From assembly GCA_900660155.1 (NCBI GenBank), contig CABFPE010000047.1, positions 1,091,727-1,155,726 on the forward strand: 64,000 bases of DNA. Direction: 5' to 3'. The notes under the pieces are model-generated. The model saw nothing but the letters and a program-made list of their open reading frames with translations. It searched no databases and was not told where the DNA came from. Positions within the stretch are counted from its first letter, which is position 1. The number at the start of each line of letters is the position of its first letter. This document shows, piece after piece, positions 23,093-36,384 of this stretch. The position numbers and the translations under genes were made by a program. Source of the DNA: Hofstenia miamia (taxonomy: Eukaryota; Xenacoelomorpha; Acoela; Hofsteniidae).

Positions 23093-23093
<1 letters not shown>

Positions 23094-23126
<33 letters not shown>
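23094..23126. repeat. (TA)n microsatellite abutting the Penelope-like element
   Basis: About 33 bp of alternating TA begins directly where the element's terminal repeat ends. The other end of the element is next to another TA tract (19980-20006) across the gap. Confidence 0.9.
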
Positions 23127-23129
<3 letters not shown>

Positions 23130-26100
23130 TATATATTTAATATAAATAAAATGCAAAGTTAATATATATGCATACCTGATTGTTGCTCTGTAGTTTGAAA
23201 TTGGATAGTTGTATCTAAATCTTACAAATATTTATTAATGTGATTATTACAATTTAGGAAAAAGTCTTAAGAATCACAAAAGAAAACAAACATATATTTT
23301 GATATTATCCAAATCTACATTTGACTGAGTGTTGATGAAGATTATTTATTTTGCTGTAGCTCAATAATGTTGCAGAAAGAAATAATTATTATATTAATGA
23401 AATACACCTCCCTTTTTTAAACAGCATTTCTAATGTCACTGAATGTTGCTTATTCCACTCATTTTTTCCATTTTTTTAAATTTTTTGCAGAATAAATCAT
23501 TCAAAGAAGACAAAATTTGCTTTTTCTGTATTCAAGTCCAATTTAATATCCATTTCCTTATTAGTAGGGCAAAGAAACTAACTATATTTGAATACAGTAT
23601 ATGTCAGCCAATGCAATCCATTTTTGTGGCACCTAATCTATTTTACACTTAGTAGTTTTAATGCCTTAAATTTGCAAAATCTAATTGTGATTGCTTTTCT
23701 CCACTTTAGTGGTTTGTAGCTGGCATTAAATGTTTTATTTGTAGACATATGCAAACTTGCTGGGATGTAAGAAACCATATCCAACTGTGGCCAATAATAT
23801 TGATGTTGTTCTTAGTGGTAATATTATTATTGTATGTAATATTCACCACATTTCTGTACTTACATCCATTTAGAAAAATACGCATTAAGCTTTGCCTAAA
23901 TCAGATTGCTGGTCATGAGTTGAAGTTATTGCAATATGAGTTCAGGCAGTATCCAGCAGTTAGCCAGTGCTTATGACTGGCCAAGGACAAACTACAGCCA
24001 CCATCATAACCACAAAACCATTTCAAGATCAGCTAATATTAATAACTCATTTTAAAATATATATTCCTAGATATGTTAGAATACTACAAAGAAGCTCATG
24101 CAGTGACATTGCCAAAAGGGAAAAGATGGAATGAGTTCTCAAGCATTTAAAAGAGTAGCATCATAAGATCAAGCTTAATGAAGAACTTAGGCAATGATAT
24201 AATCAATTACAATAAAATGAAGAACAAAATGGCATTCAATTTCAATGACATAATTTCTGAAATGGCATTGGATGAGCTTGAATATTTCAGTAATATAGAG
24301 TATGGGCTAAACAAGGGTAGCTCTAAGAAAATATAATATTATATAAATAGTATCAAAGTATAGCACATCCATATTCTCAAACTTGGGAAAGCTTACATTT
24401 AGGGGTAAATTAGAAAATTTGTTTTAATTCATACACTCAAAATTATAATTTCTGTAAATATTTGGAGGTATTGAAATTAGTAAGTTTTCTAGATATAGTT
24501 TCTGTTTTTTGATGATTCAAATGTCTTTTGCATGCACATTTCTTAGATTTCCCATAACATCTTTTTCTAGATGGTTTTCATGTGCCATGCTATTTATCTT
24601 TTTACAAGCCTCAATTAAGTGTTGATTTATATGAGTGTCTTTGAGTTGTTTCTTTCTAACTTAAATTTTTAAATAATGAGGAAACCAATAGTAACCTTAG
24701 CATACTTCAGGAGCCACTTTGTCTACTGTTATTATTTTTTCTTTCCTATGTATATTTACATAGTCATGGCAATGAGACTTAGTGAATTTATTAATGTGAT
24801 GACATCAACCTCTTGGATTGCAAATAAAATTATAAATATGAGAATTCAAGAAAAAGCTTCAATACAATTCTGAATAAAATCTTTAATAAAAAGGCAAGCT
24901 GTTGACAACTGTAAGTCAATTCTGACAAAGTTCATTATTTAAGTGTTTTTTCCTTACATTTATTCCTACATTTTGTTTCACTGCTGTCTATATGCACATT
25001 AAATTTTGCTTAATGCACATCTTGTTTACTCCATTTTCCATACATATTCAAATTTAAAAGTTTTCCCATAATTATTCTTACTACCCAAGTCCAAATTGTT
25101 ATTTTGGTATCAAATTCATATTAACCCAAATGTAAATTTCCCATGCAACAGCACAAACAACATAAGCAATATAACCTTTAAATCAAGGGCTTTTTAAAAC
25201 ACTTTTCCTACTTACATTCCCCAGAGCTTCCAGATTAACTTTCCTAGCAAGTGTCAATGACAAACTTGTTAACTTACAACACAAATTATTTTTGAACTTC
25301 AATTGGAAATTTGGATGAATGTATCCTTTTCAATCCTGAATTTTAAAATTATGAACTGGCACAAACAGAAAATTCTTCAATACTGGACAGAGAACATTGC
25401 AACTCCAATAGGTTTAATGTTTGAAAATGATAAATTTTATTGATTAACTATTCTGCACTAACTGCAGCACTTACAGCTTTTATAGAGGTCATTTCAAGTC
25501 TCTACATTAGACTGAGTAAGAATGTTAAGAAAAACTATAATGTGCATAGCAAAGTCATAGATCTTCAATGTGATATTACTCTACTGAGAAGCCAGGGAAA
25601 CAAAAGGAAGTTTTTATAGCATGTCAAAACAAAACATTGGTGCCTACTGGAACAGTGGATCAGATTCAAGACATGAAAGCTGAGAAATGTTTTCCAATAG
25701 TCAGTGTATTAGATCATTTCCAATATAAGAAGAAAATGTCTTATATTCAAATGACTTAGATGGAGGACTTCCATGGGGTAAGTTGTGAAAAATAGCTAAA
25801 TCTATTTTTCTAGACTACCCAACCCTTAATTCCAAACTGCTTCATGTCTACAAGCTTCTACAATTACACCAGTGATAGCAATACTCCCCTCAATGTTTTC
25901 AACTTCAATGTACATAGTGACATTAGCAAAACAACATTTTTCAAAATCTTAAGCATTGCTTATATTGTGACATCATCCTAAGAATATTTAAAAATATATT
26001 ATTTGTTAAAATTAAAATCCTTTCTATTAAGAAATTATTAAAATGAAATTGATCTGTTAACTTTTTGATAAATAGCCAAGTACAAAAAGAGTTTGGCTCA

Positions 26101-26964
26101 GTCCTGCCAGAAGATTTAAATGCTACTTATTTGCCAAAATATAATTACTAAACAAGTTATTTTCCTTCTGAAATTTAAATTAAACAAACCTGATTCATGT
26201 ACTTGGTGCCAAAATTTAAATGAAAGCTGAAGACAGAAACAATAAAGAAAAAGTACAGGAAAGTTGGTTATTGAAATGCTCTCAACTCACTAATCTTAAA
26301 TTAGCTACTTTAACCTCTTAATTTTTGCTGCTTGAAACAAATTGTTTATCTTTAGCTATTCTAAAACTTATTTGGTATTCTGCTTAATCTAAGTTACATG
26401 ATTCTATTGTATATTTTATCTGATATTTATCTTACCACATAATTACTTTGGTATGAGTAGTATGTTGCTCCATAGTGTTTCCTTTAGTTATACAACTAGA
26501 GAGTATACAAATGCTAAGTCAATTTGCTTATGTGTAATTCTAATCATTTTAAATGAAAGCTGGTTGTGATTAGTGAAGTAAAACTCAAAAAGAGAAATTA
26601 ATGATTGTTTGGTATTAAAGTTATCATAGTTGTTAGCTTTTAGGATATTTAATTCATTTTCCACTTTGTTAATAAATGAGAAAATTAAGCAAAATTAGTA
26701 AATGCTCATGTATTGAGTTGAAACATTTGATCCAAAATGTTATCAATCCTTGTTGAGAGACCATATAAAAATCTTCATGTTCCAAGTAAATTAGAAAAGC
26801 TATAATTATTAACCATTCTTTATTATTAAGTACAAACAATAGTAAAAATATTTAATAAAGAATTAGTTCAAACAAAGTAAAGTGAATGCAATAAACTGTA
26901 GTCATAAACTAAAGTTGTAGAGCAGCATAACATTAAATCATGATGAGGTTGTATTAACATGCAT

Positions 26965-27664
26965 TCACAACAACAAATCAGTGATTAAGTTCTCACTCTG
27001 CTTCCTCCTCTCCCACAGCAGCAATCTTTTCACAACAACACCTTGCCATAATAAAAAGCAAGGAAATCTAAATTTGATGGTTTTGAGTAGAATAGGAAAA
27101 GCAAGTCTGGAATTGAGCCATAAAAAATTCTAATGTTCACAATCTCATTGTTTACATATTTGTTAAATAATGTTCTTCTATCACTCACCCAATATTTGAC
27201 CAGCACACCATTGGCATCCAAGGTTCTAAAGGGAGTAGGAAGCCATTACAATATATATTTCTACAGGAAGCCAAAATTAAGAAGTTTTTCTCTGGAATTC
27301 ATTATTACTACCAATCATTAAGCTTCTTATGGTTTATAAAAACATAGAAAGTAGATAAAAGTGTTAGGCCATGATTATGTCTTGAATCCTAATATGAAAC
27401 CAGAAATTCATATAGTGAAGAAATACACTGCTATGCTTGTAAACAATTATTTGTGAACAAAAATGTATAAGGATTCAATAAATTTTAATGCAGTAATTAT
27501 ACAAAGATTGCAAATTCAGGTAATATTTAATTTGGAAGATTCCAATGGCCAATGCTATGACACTAATGTAACTGGTAGTAGGACTACTTGAGTTTTAACC
27601 TCAACACAGTTCAAAGGCATTTCCTCAGCTACTACCACTTATCTGACACTGATATAGTGTTCAA
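26965..27664. repeat. Segment Y, first copy of a 700-bp direct duplication
   Basis: Nearly identical to 28174-28873, with a few substitutions and one-base indels. It ends at the n at 27665. Its left flank is unique. Confidence 0.9.
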
Positions 27665-27665
27665 N

Positions 27666-28173
27666 TAAATGCTTTGCCAAATGATATTTGTAAATAATGG
27701 TGATTAAATAAACACCAACTTTCATTTGCCTAATTATATTAGTTATATTAGTGTCTTTCTTTAACTTTGTGCTTCTTTTGTGTGTATATAGCTGGTTGCT
27801 GTTTTAAAAAGCCTTACCAGTATCAGTGTGTCATTGCAATTTTAAAATTTAAAGTTCATTAAAAATTTTCAAAGAATCAGGCTGGATTAGAAATTCTTTT
27901 TGAAATTTTCAACAAATAGTCTGGTGTTTTTTTGTAGTGTGTGCAATAGCACAGTGGAGGCAAGATGTAATTGACCTTTATTTGTTAGAGGAATTTTGGC
28001 TTTTTTGGAAAGTTTCATTTCAGAAAAGTTTGTTCACTAATTATTTCATATTTTTCAATTTCATAGCCACAATCTATTTTTTGTAAAATCAAATGCAAAT
28101 GTAATTTTTGCTATTATTTGTTTATCATAATCAAATACAAATGAATGCAAAATACTAGCTGTTTAGACTAGTA
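27666..28173. repeat. Segment X, first copy
   Basis: Matches 34849-35357, beginning TAAATGCTTTGCCAAATGAT and ending just after TTTAGACTAGTATT. It starts directly after an assembly n and is joined seamlessly to segment Y at 28174. Confidence 0.9.
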
Positions 28174-28873
28174 TTCACAACAACAAATCAGTGATTAAGT
28201 TCTCACTCTGCTTCCTCCTCTCCCACAGCAGCAATCTTTTCACAACAACACCTTGCCATAATAAAAAGCAAGGAAATCTAAATTTGATGGTTTTGAGTAG
28301 AATAGGAAAAGCAAGTCTGGAATTGAGCCATAAAAATTCTAATGTTCACAATCTCATTGTTTACATATTTGTTAAATAATGTTCTTCTATCCACTCACCC
28401 AATATTAGACCAGCACACCATGAGCATCCAAGGTTCTAAAGGGAGTAGAAGCCATTACAATATATATTTCTACAGGAAGCCAAAATTAAGAAGTTTTTCT
28501 CTGGAATTCATTATTACTACCAATCATTAAGCTTCTTATGGTTTATAAAAACATAGAAAGTAGATAAAAGTGTTAGGCCATGATTATGTCTTGAATCCTA
28601 ATATGAAACCAGAAATTCATATAGTGAAGAAATACACTGCTATGCTTGTAAACAATTATTTGTGAACAAAAATGTATAAGGATTCAATAAATTTTAATGC
28701 AGTAATTATACAAAGATTGCAAATTCAGGTAATATTTAATTTGGAAGATTCCAATGGCCAATGCTATGACACTAATGTAACTGGTAGTAGGACTACTTGA
28801 GTTTTAACCTCAACACAGTTCAAAGGCATTTCCTCAGCTACTACCACTTATCTGACACTGATATAGTGTTCAA
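28174..28873. repeat. Segment Y, second copy
   Basis: Second copy of 26965-27664. After 28873 the sequence continues into unique DNA. Confidence 0.9.
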
Positions 28874-31800
28874 AATTGGAACTAACATACCAAGATAGTC
28901 TTTGCTCCTATTCTTCTGGAATAGATCACTGCTTTACAACTTAAAGCTTAATACCTTTGGTATCAAATGTAGTTAGTACTCAAAAATAAGACCACAAATG
29001 TCTGTTCACATATGACATCTATTGAGAAACATCTCAATGGAATCCACATCATTATTATAGAATACTTATATTATGCTAAAATTGAAAACATAAAATTATA
29101 GTGACAACTTAATTGCTAGACTTTTATCAAACACAAACAATTAGTGCTACAAAAATTAAAATATTTTGATAAACAACTAATGCTTTTGAGCCCAGAAATA
29201 ATTGAATATATTGAAAAACGCAATTGCTAGAAAATAAAATCATTGACATTTTAATGAAAAAATCTCAAGCTGAACTTGAATATATATATGATATAGACCC
29301 CAAAGAAATATAAAGCTTCATTAGAATTCAATCAGTAAACTCAATATTAACTAGGTTAATGTCAGTAATGGTGTGCAATAAGAACTGAGGATATGGTCTA
29401 TCCATTTGCTAAATTCCATCAAGTTCCTTACAAAGAAAGTTGCCTTGATTTAAGAACTTTCATTCAGTGTATTTTGAAACATAAAATGGAAAAGAAGGCT
29501 TCATTCTGAAATTTGCTGAAATTCTACTTACTATTAATGTGACATCTTAGCATCTTAATTATTTAAGAGTAGTAGTTTGACAGGGTAATTATATTTTAAT
29601 TTTTACTTTGGTCAATGCCAAAAAATCATTTAGTGATTAATCTTGAATATTTATAAATAAGCAATTAGGATTTTGCAATTAGCAAAAAAACTTTGTTTAG
29701 AACAAAGCACCACTGGCAACCTGAGTGAATTGTAGAAGTTACATTGCACATTTAATTAATTTCTATTTTAATTGGTTAAACAGTTATTTATCTTTGATTT
29801 AATAAATTTTTATTTAATAATAGAACTTGACTTTGCCTCATCTAGAACTAATGTTCTTTACTATTCCTTATAGTATTTATTAGTATGAATAGTTTTTTGT
29901 TCTATATATTATTTCTTTGTGCTCATAAAAGTGATAATAGATATAACTCAATTAATTTTGTTATTTTGATTTTCATATTCAAATAATACAAGAGCATATT
30001 TAATCACTTTCCTTAAACAAGTTTCCACTGAACACTCTAATGTTTTACTATGTTCAGAGGATTTAACCTTACTTTATAGTAATGGTTGCTCTGATATTTC
30101 CTAAGTGAATATTACAATGATAAGAATGTAGACAGCTCAGATATACAGATTTGTATTTTTTAAATGCATGGAAAAATGATTTATTATTATTTTGCATTTA
30201 TATTAGATATTGATGATTACAATAGTAAATTATATTATATAAAGCTGTAGACTTAAATTAGTATTGCACTGTTTCAATTTTTATAATATTAGTAAAAACC
30301 TGTACATTTTATTGCTCACTGAGCTGCCTGAAAACTCACTTTAAAATAATATATCAATTTGATCATTTATGAGAACTAAATTGTTTTTCTCTATTCTGTT
30401 GTGTATCAAATCCAAAAATCAAAAGTGCCTTTTTAAACAGACATGCCTAGGAAAAATTTGCATTATTTAAGTTGCTTTGTTTATGATAAGTTTCAATTGT
30501 GAATCTTAAATAATGCGACAAATTTAACTACTGATCTGCTTTAAAGATAATTACAGAAAAACCAGTATTGTAAGCAAGCTAAAGGGAAAGACCTCTTTGC
30601 TTGTAAGTGATAAAAAAATTTTGATGCCATACAGGATACCATTCTTTGCTTGTAGCCACATAGTCAGATGTACAAGGGGTAATAATGGAATGAATTGAGG
30701 CTTCTGGTATCAAGTAACACTAAATGCAGATTACTGCAATTAGATAACTAGAGATCATGAAACATTTAGTACCACCACAAAGAGATCACAACAGTTATTA
30801 AATGTAAAGAATTCAAGCCAATTACAACTGACCACAATCACATTAAAAATACTATGAAACTGTCTAAAAATTGATGGCTGAACTTCAAAATTCTACTAAA
30901 TGTTCCAAAATATTTTATTTTCCTATCTAAATGCACAATTCAAATTGGATATAGTCTTGAAGTTTATATTAATATAGCTTAGCCAATGCTGTAATTATAC
31001 TAATCCCAACAACATATAAAGAATTACTTTTTCACTGCTAAATTTGACCTAAAATTTTCATTCCACTATGATATATAGAAGAATATGTAGGCCCAACCCA
31101 AACTGGATTCATGAAAAACAGTAAAAGTTTATTAACTATATCCAGTTTACCAAAGTGTATCTAATAGCATGTGCATTTTTAAATTTATACATTAAATCTT
31201 CAATTAATTAACAAATCTACTCTTAATGTTAAGTATATGGTTTTACTGCTGATATTACAATTGCCACATGCAAGGAGGCAGCTCTCAGTCTATTATTTGG
31301 TAACTACATATATTTAGTAAGATAATTGTTAACATGCTAAAATTGAATTTTTTTCTCAGATGCACATAGTGAAGAACTTAACTACAAATTGTGCAAGTAA
31401 CTATCATGAAACCATGCTATTAGGAATAATACAGCTGGTGCTAATAATTTTGAAATTCCAAATGTCATCTCTGAAAATAAAATACCCTAAATTTCATATC
31501 AAAAAATGTCTTTTTTTAAGGAAACAAAGCCCACTAATGTATTGCATTATTATATATTTTACTACACTTCTATTAGGATAAATAACAAAATGAAAGCCTT
31601 ATTTAATGAAGCAGGGATCACATATTTACAAAACTACTATAGTTCAGTTAAAAAATAGAAACATTCAACTAGGAAGAATCTTTTTCATGCAGTTAAACTA
31701 TAAAATTGATCTAATAATGACCATTCTCAAATTTGATGCATATCCTATTCATCATCATTATAATGACATAGCTAAAGTTTTTACAAAAACAGATACAATT

Positions 31801-32749
31801 TAGATATAATCAGCAGCTTATGTTTACCCAGAAAATTAAAGCAAATTTTCCACACTTATTTGATCCTCTTTAAATATTACATAGACAAAAATTCCAACTA
31901 AAACCAGAAGAATTTGTGACAAAATTCCCTACATATTATTAAAAAGAAAAGAAAAGCTTGAAAATTCCCACCATTTGATTTACCAAAGACATTAACCCAA
32001 GAAATCTGGCAAGCTTCTACTACTTGAATGACGAAAAAAACTGCAATCAGACGTTTTCTACTCTAATGATAAGGGTGTAAAAATAACTTCAAGCAAATAT
32101 ATGGCAACACTATAAAAGCCTATAAAACAAAATCATATTAAGTGCATAGGTAAAAAAGACAAATCATTCTACTCAATTCTCATATCTGCACCTAATCACA
32201 TTAACAATAAAATACAAAACATCAAATTTATTACACAAAAGCTGTACTATTAAATAGGGTGAATCTTAAAAATCTAGTATTTGGGAAATGTATTTCATTC
32301 AACTGTTATTCTATTATGTGTAGTTTAGATATTGAAATCACATTTCAATAACATTTGAATGCTTAGTATTCTTATTTAACCATTATTATGGGGTGAATTG
32401 GAACATATGTGCTTTGTGATTTATTTATGTTTCACATTCTCTAGGGAGTGCAAAGATGTACAATGATAGGTACTACTAAGAGAATAGCATAGGTCATATT
32501 CAAATGGTAATACAGTTTGAATAATCAAATCACTGTGCATTGCATCTATTTAATTGACTTACAAAATATTTGTGCTTGCCTACCAATTGAGATCATTTTT
32601 GAATAACAATAATGTCTTGTCCATGCCTTGACAATGATAATGTATGTCTTGTCTGTCCATAGAAACACAGAAGTGAACCTTAAAATCCTATTAAAAAAAC
32701 TGTGGCAATTTGAGTTGGAGCTTTGTTGTAATCTAATATTCTGCTAGTG

Positions 32750-34086
32750 TAGCATCCTCCACCTAGCTTATTACTCCGTGTCTGATTACTGATAATGAGT
32801 GCTTAGTATTTCGCGGGTGAGGTGTTACTACATTGTCGAACCATCAGACTATCCTCTATTATTAACTAGTTATGTTAATAAAATGATTGAGTATTCACTA
32901 TCACTGTTTAGGTGACGAAGTGGTCAGATGTTTCCTCTTCAGCTCTTCTGTGGGCCACTGCCCGAAGCCGATCTCCACAACACAGCTCCTCTTCTTCTAC
33001 AACGATGGTTGAGTCCACAGCACCACCTCAGCTCAACTGGAATTAGTTATGTGTACCTTACGTTAGCTTAGTGCGTGCACTCAAGTAAAGTTGCAACTGA
33101 CTTAAACTCAATATTTGTAGAGTGTTTGTTGTTTTGATTTAATAAAGCAACCGGGCGTTGACACTAACTGCATAACATTAAAAGTAGCCATTACCACAAA
33201 ACTATCGGCTTAATTGTTTANNNNNNNNNNNNNNNNNNNNNNNNNNNNNNNNNNNNNNNNNNNNNNNNNNNNNNNNNNNNNNNNNNNNNNNNNNNNNNNN
33301 NNNNNNNNNNNNNNNNNNNNNNNNNNNNNNNNNNNNNNNNNNNNNNNNNNNNNNNNNNNNNNNNNNNNNNNNNNNNNNNNNNNNNNNNNNNNNNNNNNNN
33401 NNNNNNNNNNNNNNNNNNNNNNNNNNNNNNNNNNNNNNNNNNNNNNNNNNNNNNNNNNNNNNNNNNNNNNNNNNNNNNNNNNNNNNNNNNNNNNNNNNNN
33501 NNNNNNNNNNNNNNNNNNNNNNNNNNNNNNNNNNNNNNNNNNNNNNNNNNNNNNNNNNNNNNNNNNNNNNNNNNNNNNNNNNNNNNNNNNNNNNNNNNNN
33601 NNNNNNNNNNNNNNNNNNNNGTAACTTAAGTGCGGTTTCGTGACTGGCACAAGGACCCTGAGAATCGATCCCGTGATGGACTCCAGCCACTACTAGACAC
33701 AACTCGCCTAGCTGTACATTTTACTAAATAATCAAACCAGATAAAGTAGAAATGAAAATTAAATAAACTCCGAAGAATTTATTGTTCATCAAAATTATGG
33801 TTGAATCAAAGCTATTTATAAAATTTCTACAAAAGTACCTGCAGATTTTAAATTTCAAATGATTCGTCTGCCAATATGGCTGTTCATACGTAAGCATTAG
33901 TTGCTCAATTTAATTTGTCAATTATTTCTTGATTGGCTAACAAGTTTTCTTATTTTGAACAATATTAAATCTTAGTTGCATTTTACAAAAATAACTAAAG
34001 TTCATTAACTAAATTTTTACAATTAATTTCAATTAATAATCATTCGACGTTATTCAGCTTTAGTTGCTTTTTTGGATGATGCTACA
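32750..34086. mobile_element. Probable solo LTR or LTR-like insertion (contains a gap)
   Basis: The segment begins TGTAGCATCCTCC and ends GGATGATGCTACA, giving TG...CA ends within a 13-bp inverted repeat with one mismatch. It is flanked on both sides by CTAG, a possible 4-bp target duplication; the inverted similarity extends into this palindromic flank. No coding sequence was seen in the readable part. CpG-containing, mixed-composition sequence stands out from the CpG-free surroundings, suggesting a younger insertion. The interior near 33970-34020 resembles the 5' part of the Gypsy LTR at 42750. A Ginger-like DNA transposon with similar ends is the alternative. 400 bases are unknown. Confidence 0.5.
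33221..33620. other. Assembly gap (400 N)
   Basis: Run of N inside the LTR-like insertion. Confidence 0.99.
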
Positions 34087-34848
34087 CTAGCAGATTTATG
34101 ACTAAGATCTACAATGTATTTAAAGTGAAAATACTTTGGCTGGTTTCATGATATTTAAGAAAACCTGTCTGTTTGTTCAATATGTGTTCCTGTGCTATAC
34201 CAGAGAGACAAGGGATTAAGATGTAAGATAGAATTTGCATGTCTATATTAAAAAGATAGACAAATTATAAGCTATTATTGTGATTGTTGAAATTTTTTGT
34301 GCTTTTTGGATATCAATTTAACTATAGCATTAAAAATTCTCCACACTATTTTACCAGTTTCTAAAAATGAATTAATATAAATTTATAAAAATTTTGCAAC
34401 TAAAGATTCAAATGTTTTGTAAATATTGCAATTGAAGCTATCAAGCCCATGAATATATTTTCAACTTCATTGTTCCAAGGATAGCTTAGGGAAATATTTA
34501 CTCTTGGAGAAAAATTGTGAATGCATCAATTGTCACCATTATTATGACCTCTAGAGCTGTCAAAAAATTTTACATTCAGTAAGATTTTCAATACTGCTTT
34601 TGCAGGAGTCTTAAATTCCCTTAAACTTTCTTGATTTAAATTATATTCAATGTCTTTTATGTATTCCATTTCATCATGTGCTTTCTCATATACAGGTTTT
34701 TCGATTTTATTTTCCAATTTATCTTTCATCAAACTGTAGCTATCAAAATATTCATTGAATAGTAGTGTTTCAAGAGGTCATATTTTATTGTAACATCTTT
34801 TTAATATTTCTTTTACTTTTAATAAATTATCTGTTTCACCTTGAATTA

Positions 34849-35357
34849 AATGCTTTGCCAAATGATATTTGTAAATAATGGTGATTAAATAAACACCAAC
34901 TTTCATTTGCCTAATTATATTAGTTATATTAGTGTCTTTCTTTAACTTTGTGCTTCTTTTGTGTGTATATAGCTGTTGCTGTTTTAAAAAGCCTTACCAG
35001 TATCAGTGTGTCATTGCAATTTTAAAATTTAAAGTTCATTAAAAATTTTCAAAGAATCAGGCTGGATTAGAAATTCTTTTTGAAATTTTCAACAAATAGT
35101 CTGGTGTTTTTTTGTAGTGTGTGCAATAGCACAGTGGAGGCAAGATGTAATTGACCTTTATTTGTTAGAGGAATTTTGGCTTTTTTGGAAAGTTTCATTT
35201 CAGAAAAGTTTGTTCACTAATTATTTCATATTTTTCAATTTCATAGCCACAATCATATTTTTAGTAAATCAAATGCAAATGTAAATTTTTGCTATTATTT
35301 GTTTATCATAATCAACTACAAATGAATGCAAAATACTAGCTGTTTAGACTAGTATTA
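34849..35357. repeat. Segment X, second copy
   Basis: Copy of 27666-28173 lying 7.2 kb downstream in the same orientation, with flanking sequence unlike the first copy. Confidence 0.9.
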
Positions 35358-36384
35358 AGAAGGGTAAATAAATTGTTTGTATTAAAAACCAATCCATATC
35401 AAATAATGGTAAGATGTAAACTTGATAGGCAATTCAAATTGAAATTATGTTTCATATATTGCAACCCTGTATTTTTGATATCAAATTTACATAATGAATA
35501 ATAGAATGTATCCTCACATGCTTGGTCAATAAGCCAATAAATGGATCAATCTACAATTCATGAAAATTGGCAAATATTCTCCAAACTTATTCTCATATTT
35601 GAAATGAAAAAATAGACCAAATATTCCAGCATGGTTCCAGTCTTGCAAAAACTGTAAATTTAGTTTTTGTAGATTTTTTGTTGTTTGATTATGCTCAATA
35701 CACATGTTAAATAGTAAAGGAATTTTAAGTCAACCTGCCTCACAATTATTGCAAGTATATCCCTTTTGAAATAAATATTTATAATAATTACTTAGATATA
35801 ATCTAAACCAGTATTCTTTTTTACTGAGGATGATTTGCAAGTTGCAATTTCATCAACCATGACCATCTTATTGAATCTGTTCTGCACATATTGCTGACTT
35901 CCTGTAAGCATTGGAGATATAAGACCATTTTCAGCAAGTATTTATAGTATTATTGTGACTATTCCACTGCTTTTCTTAATTTCCTGCAACTATGATGTAT
36001 CACCAACTATTGTGTTCATCCAGCAATATCTTGATTTACAAAAATATCACTTCAGCTTTTTCATTCAAGTAGCATTTTGAAAATATTAATTTTGTAATAA
36101 TCTGGGGAAAATGCTATTTTCATAAATTTAAAAGAACAAACTCCATTCATTTTTAATATTTTTTTTAAATTCTTCATAAATTTTGCATTTTACTGAAGAA
36201 ATATCTATATTAATGAAAATCTTGGAAAAATAATTATAAATAAATGCTATTTGAAACCTGCATAGTTTTTGTTAAAGTAAGCATAGCTATGAAAACTAAG
36301 AAAAAATTTAGGTAGGTTAAGATACATTGGCTCTTTAGAACAATTTTATTTCAAAAATGGTAACTTGTAGCAAACATTTTTCCA

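Larger units (their letters stand above)
20316..23093 (-). mobile_element. Penelope-like element (RT plus GIY-YIG endonuclease), nearly complete but broken
   Basis: The minus strand encodes a Penelope-type polyprotein from about 22800 to 20496. The N-terminal block is LSDHNLTDEEHKALSFSM, then ESIYICKFDKENGIIINN. RT blocks follow: LYGLCKIHKVPKFPPYRPIL, KIIVSYDIKRLFTSIP and the catalytic QYVDDIFSL (near 21346-21370). The connector comes next, then a C-terminal GIY-YIG endonuclease with CEHLYIGETRRHLQTRIREHL-like sequence (near 20690-20740). A total near 770 codons fits the usual 750-900. About five breaks interrupt the frame, so no active product is expected. The element lies between (TA)n tracts, and its ends carry inverted copies of the terminal sequence with hammerhead-like motifs. 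Two further remnants of this class lie at 36830-37630 and 60585-61088. Confidence 0.93.
23127..32741. other. Gene-free AT-rich region almost without CpG
   Basis: No protein, RNA or transposon was recognised across 9.6 kb apart from the internal duplications listed separately. Between 23883 and 32031 I find only two CpG dinucleotides (29219 and 30516), and none in the first 5.3 kb. Chance open frames are short (up to 75 codons, for example 23749-23976, which has one hydrophobic segment). The CpG loss fits long-methylated, unconstrained DNA. Confidence 0.6.

Noticed and set aside
23749-23976. 75-codon frame with a hydrophobic segment, possible small membrane protein
   Set aside because: Single hydrophobic run in AT-rich DNA, no recognisable family and no neighbouring exon signals.
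27000-27025. Pyrimidine run ending in CCCACAG, like a strong splice acceptor (also at 28210-28230)
   Set aside because: No open exon or matching donor was found downstream, and the segment is duplicated non-coding DNA.
33640-33705. tRNA-like T-arm (GGGATCGATTCTC on the minus strand)
   Set aside because: No acceptor, D or anticodon arms could be folded around it; it lies inside the LTR-like insertion beside a gap.
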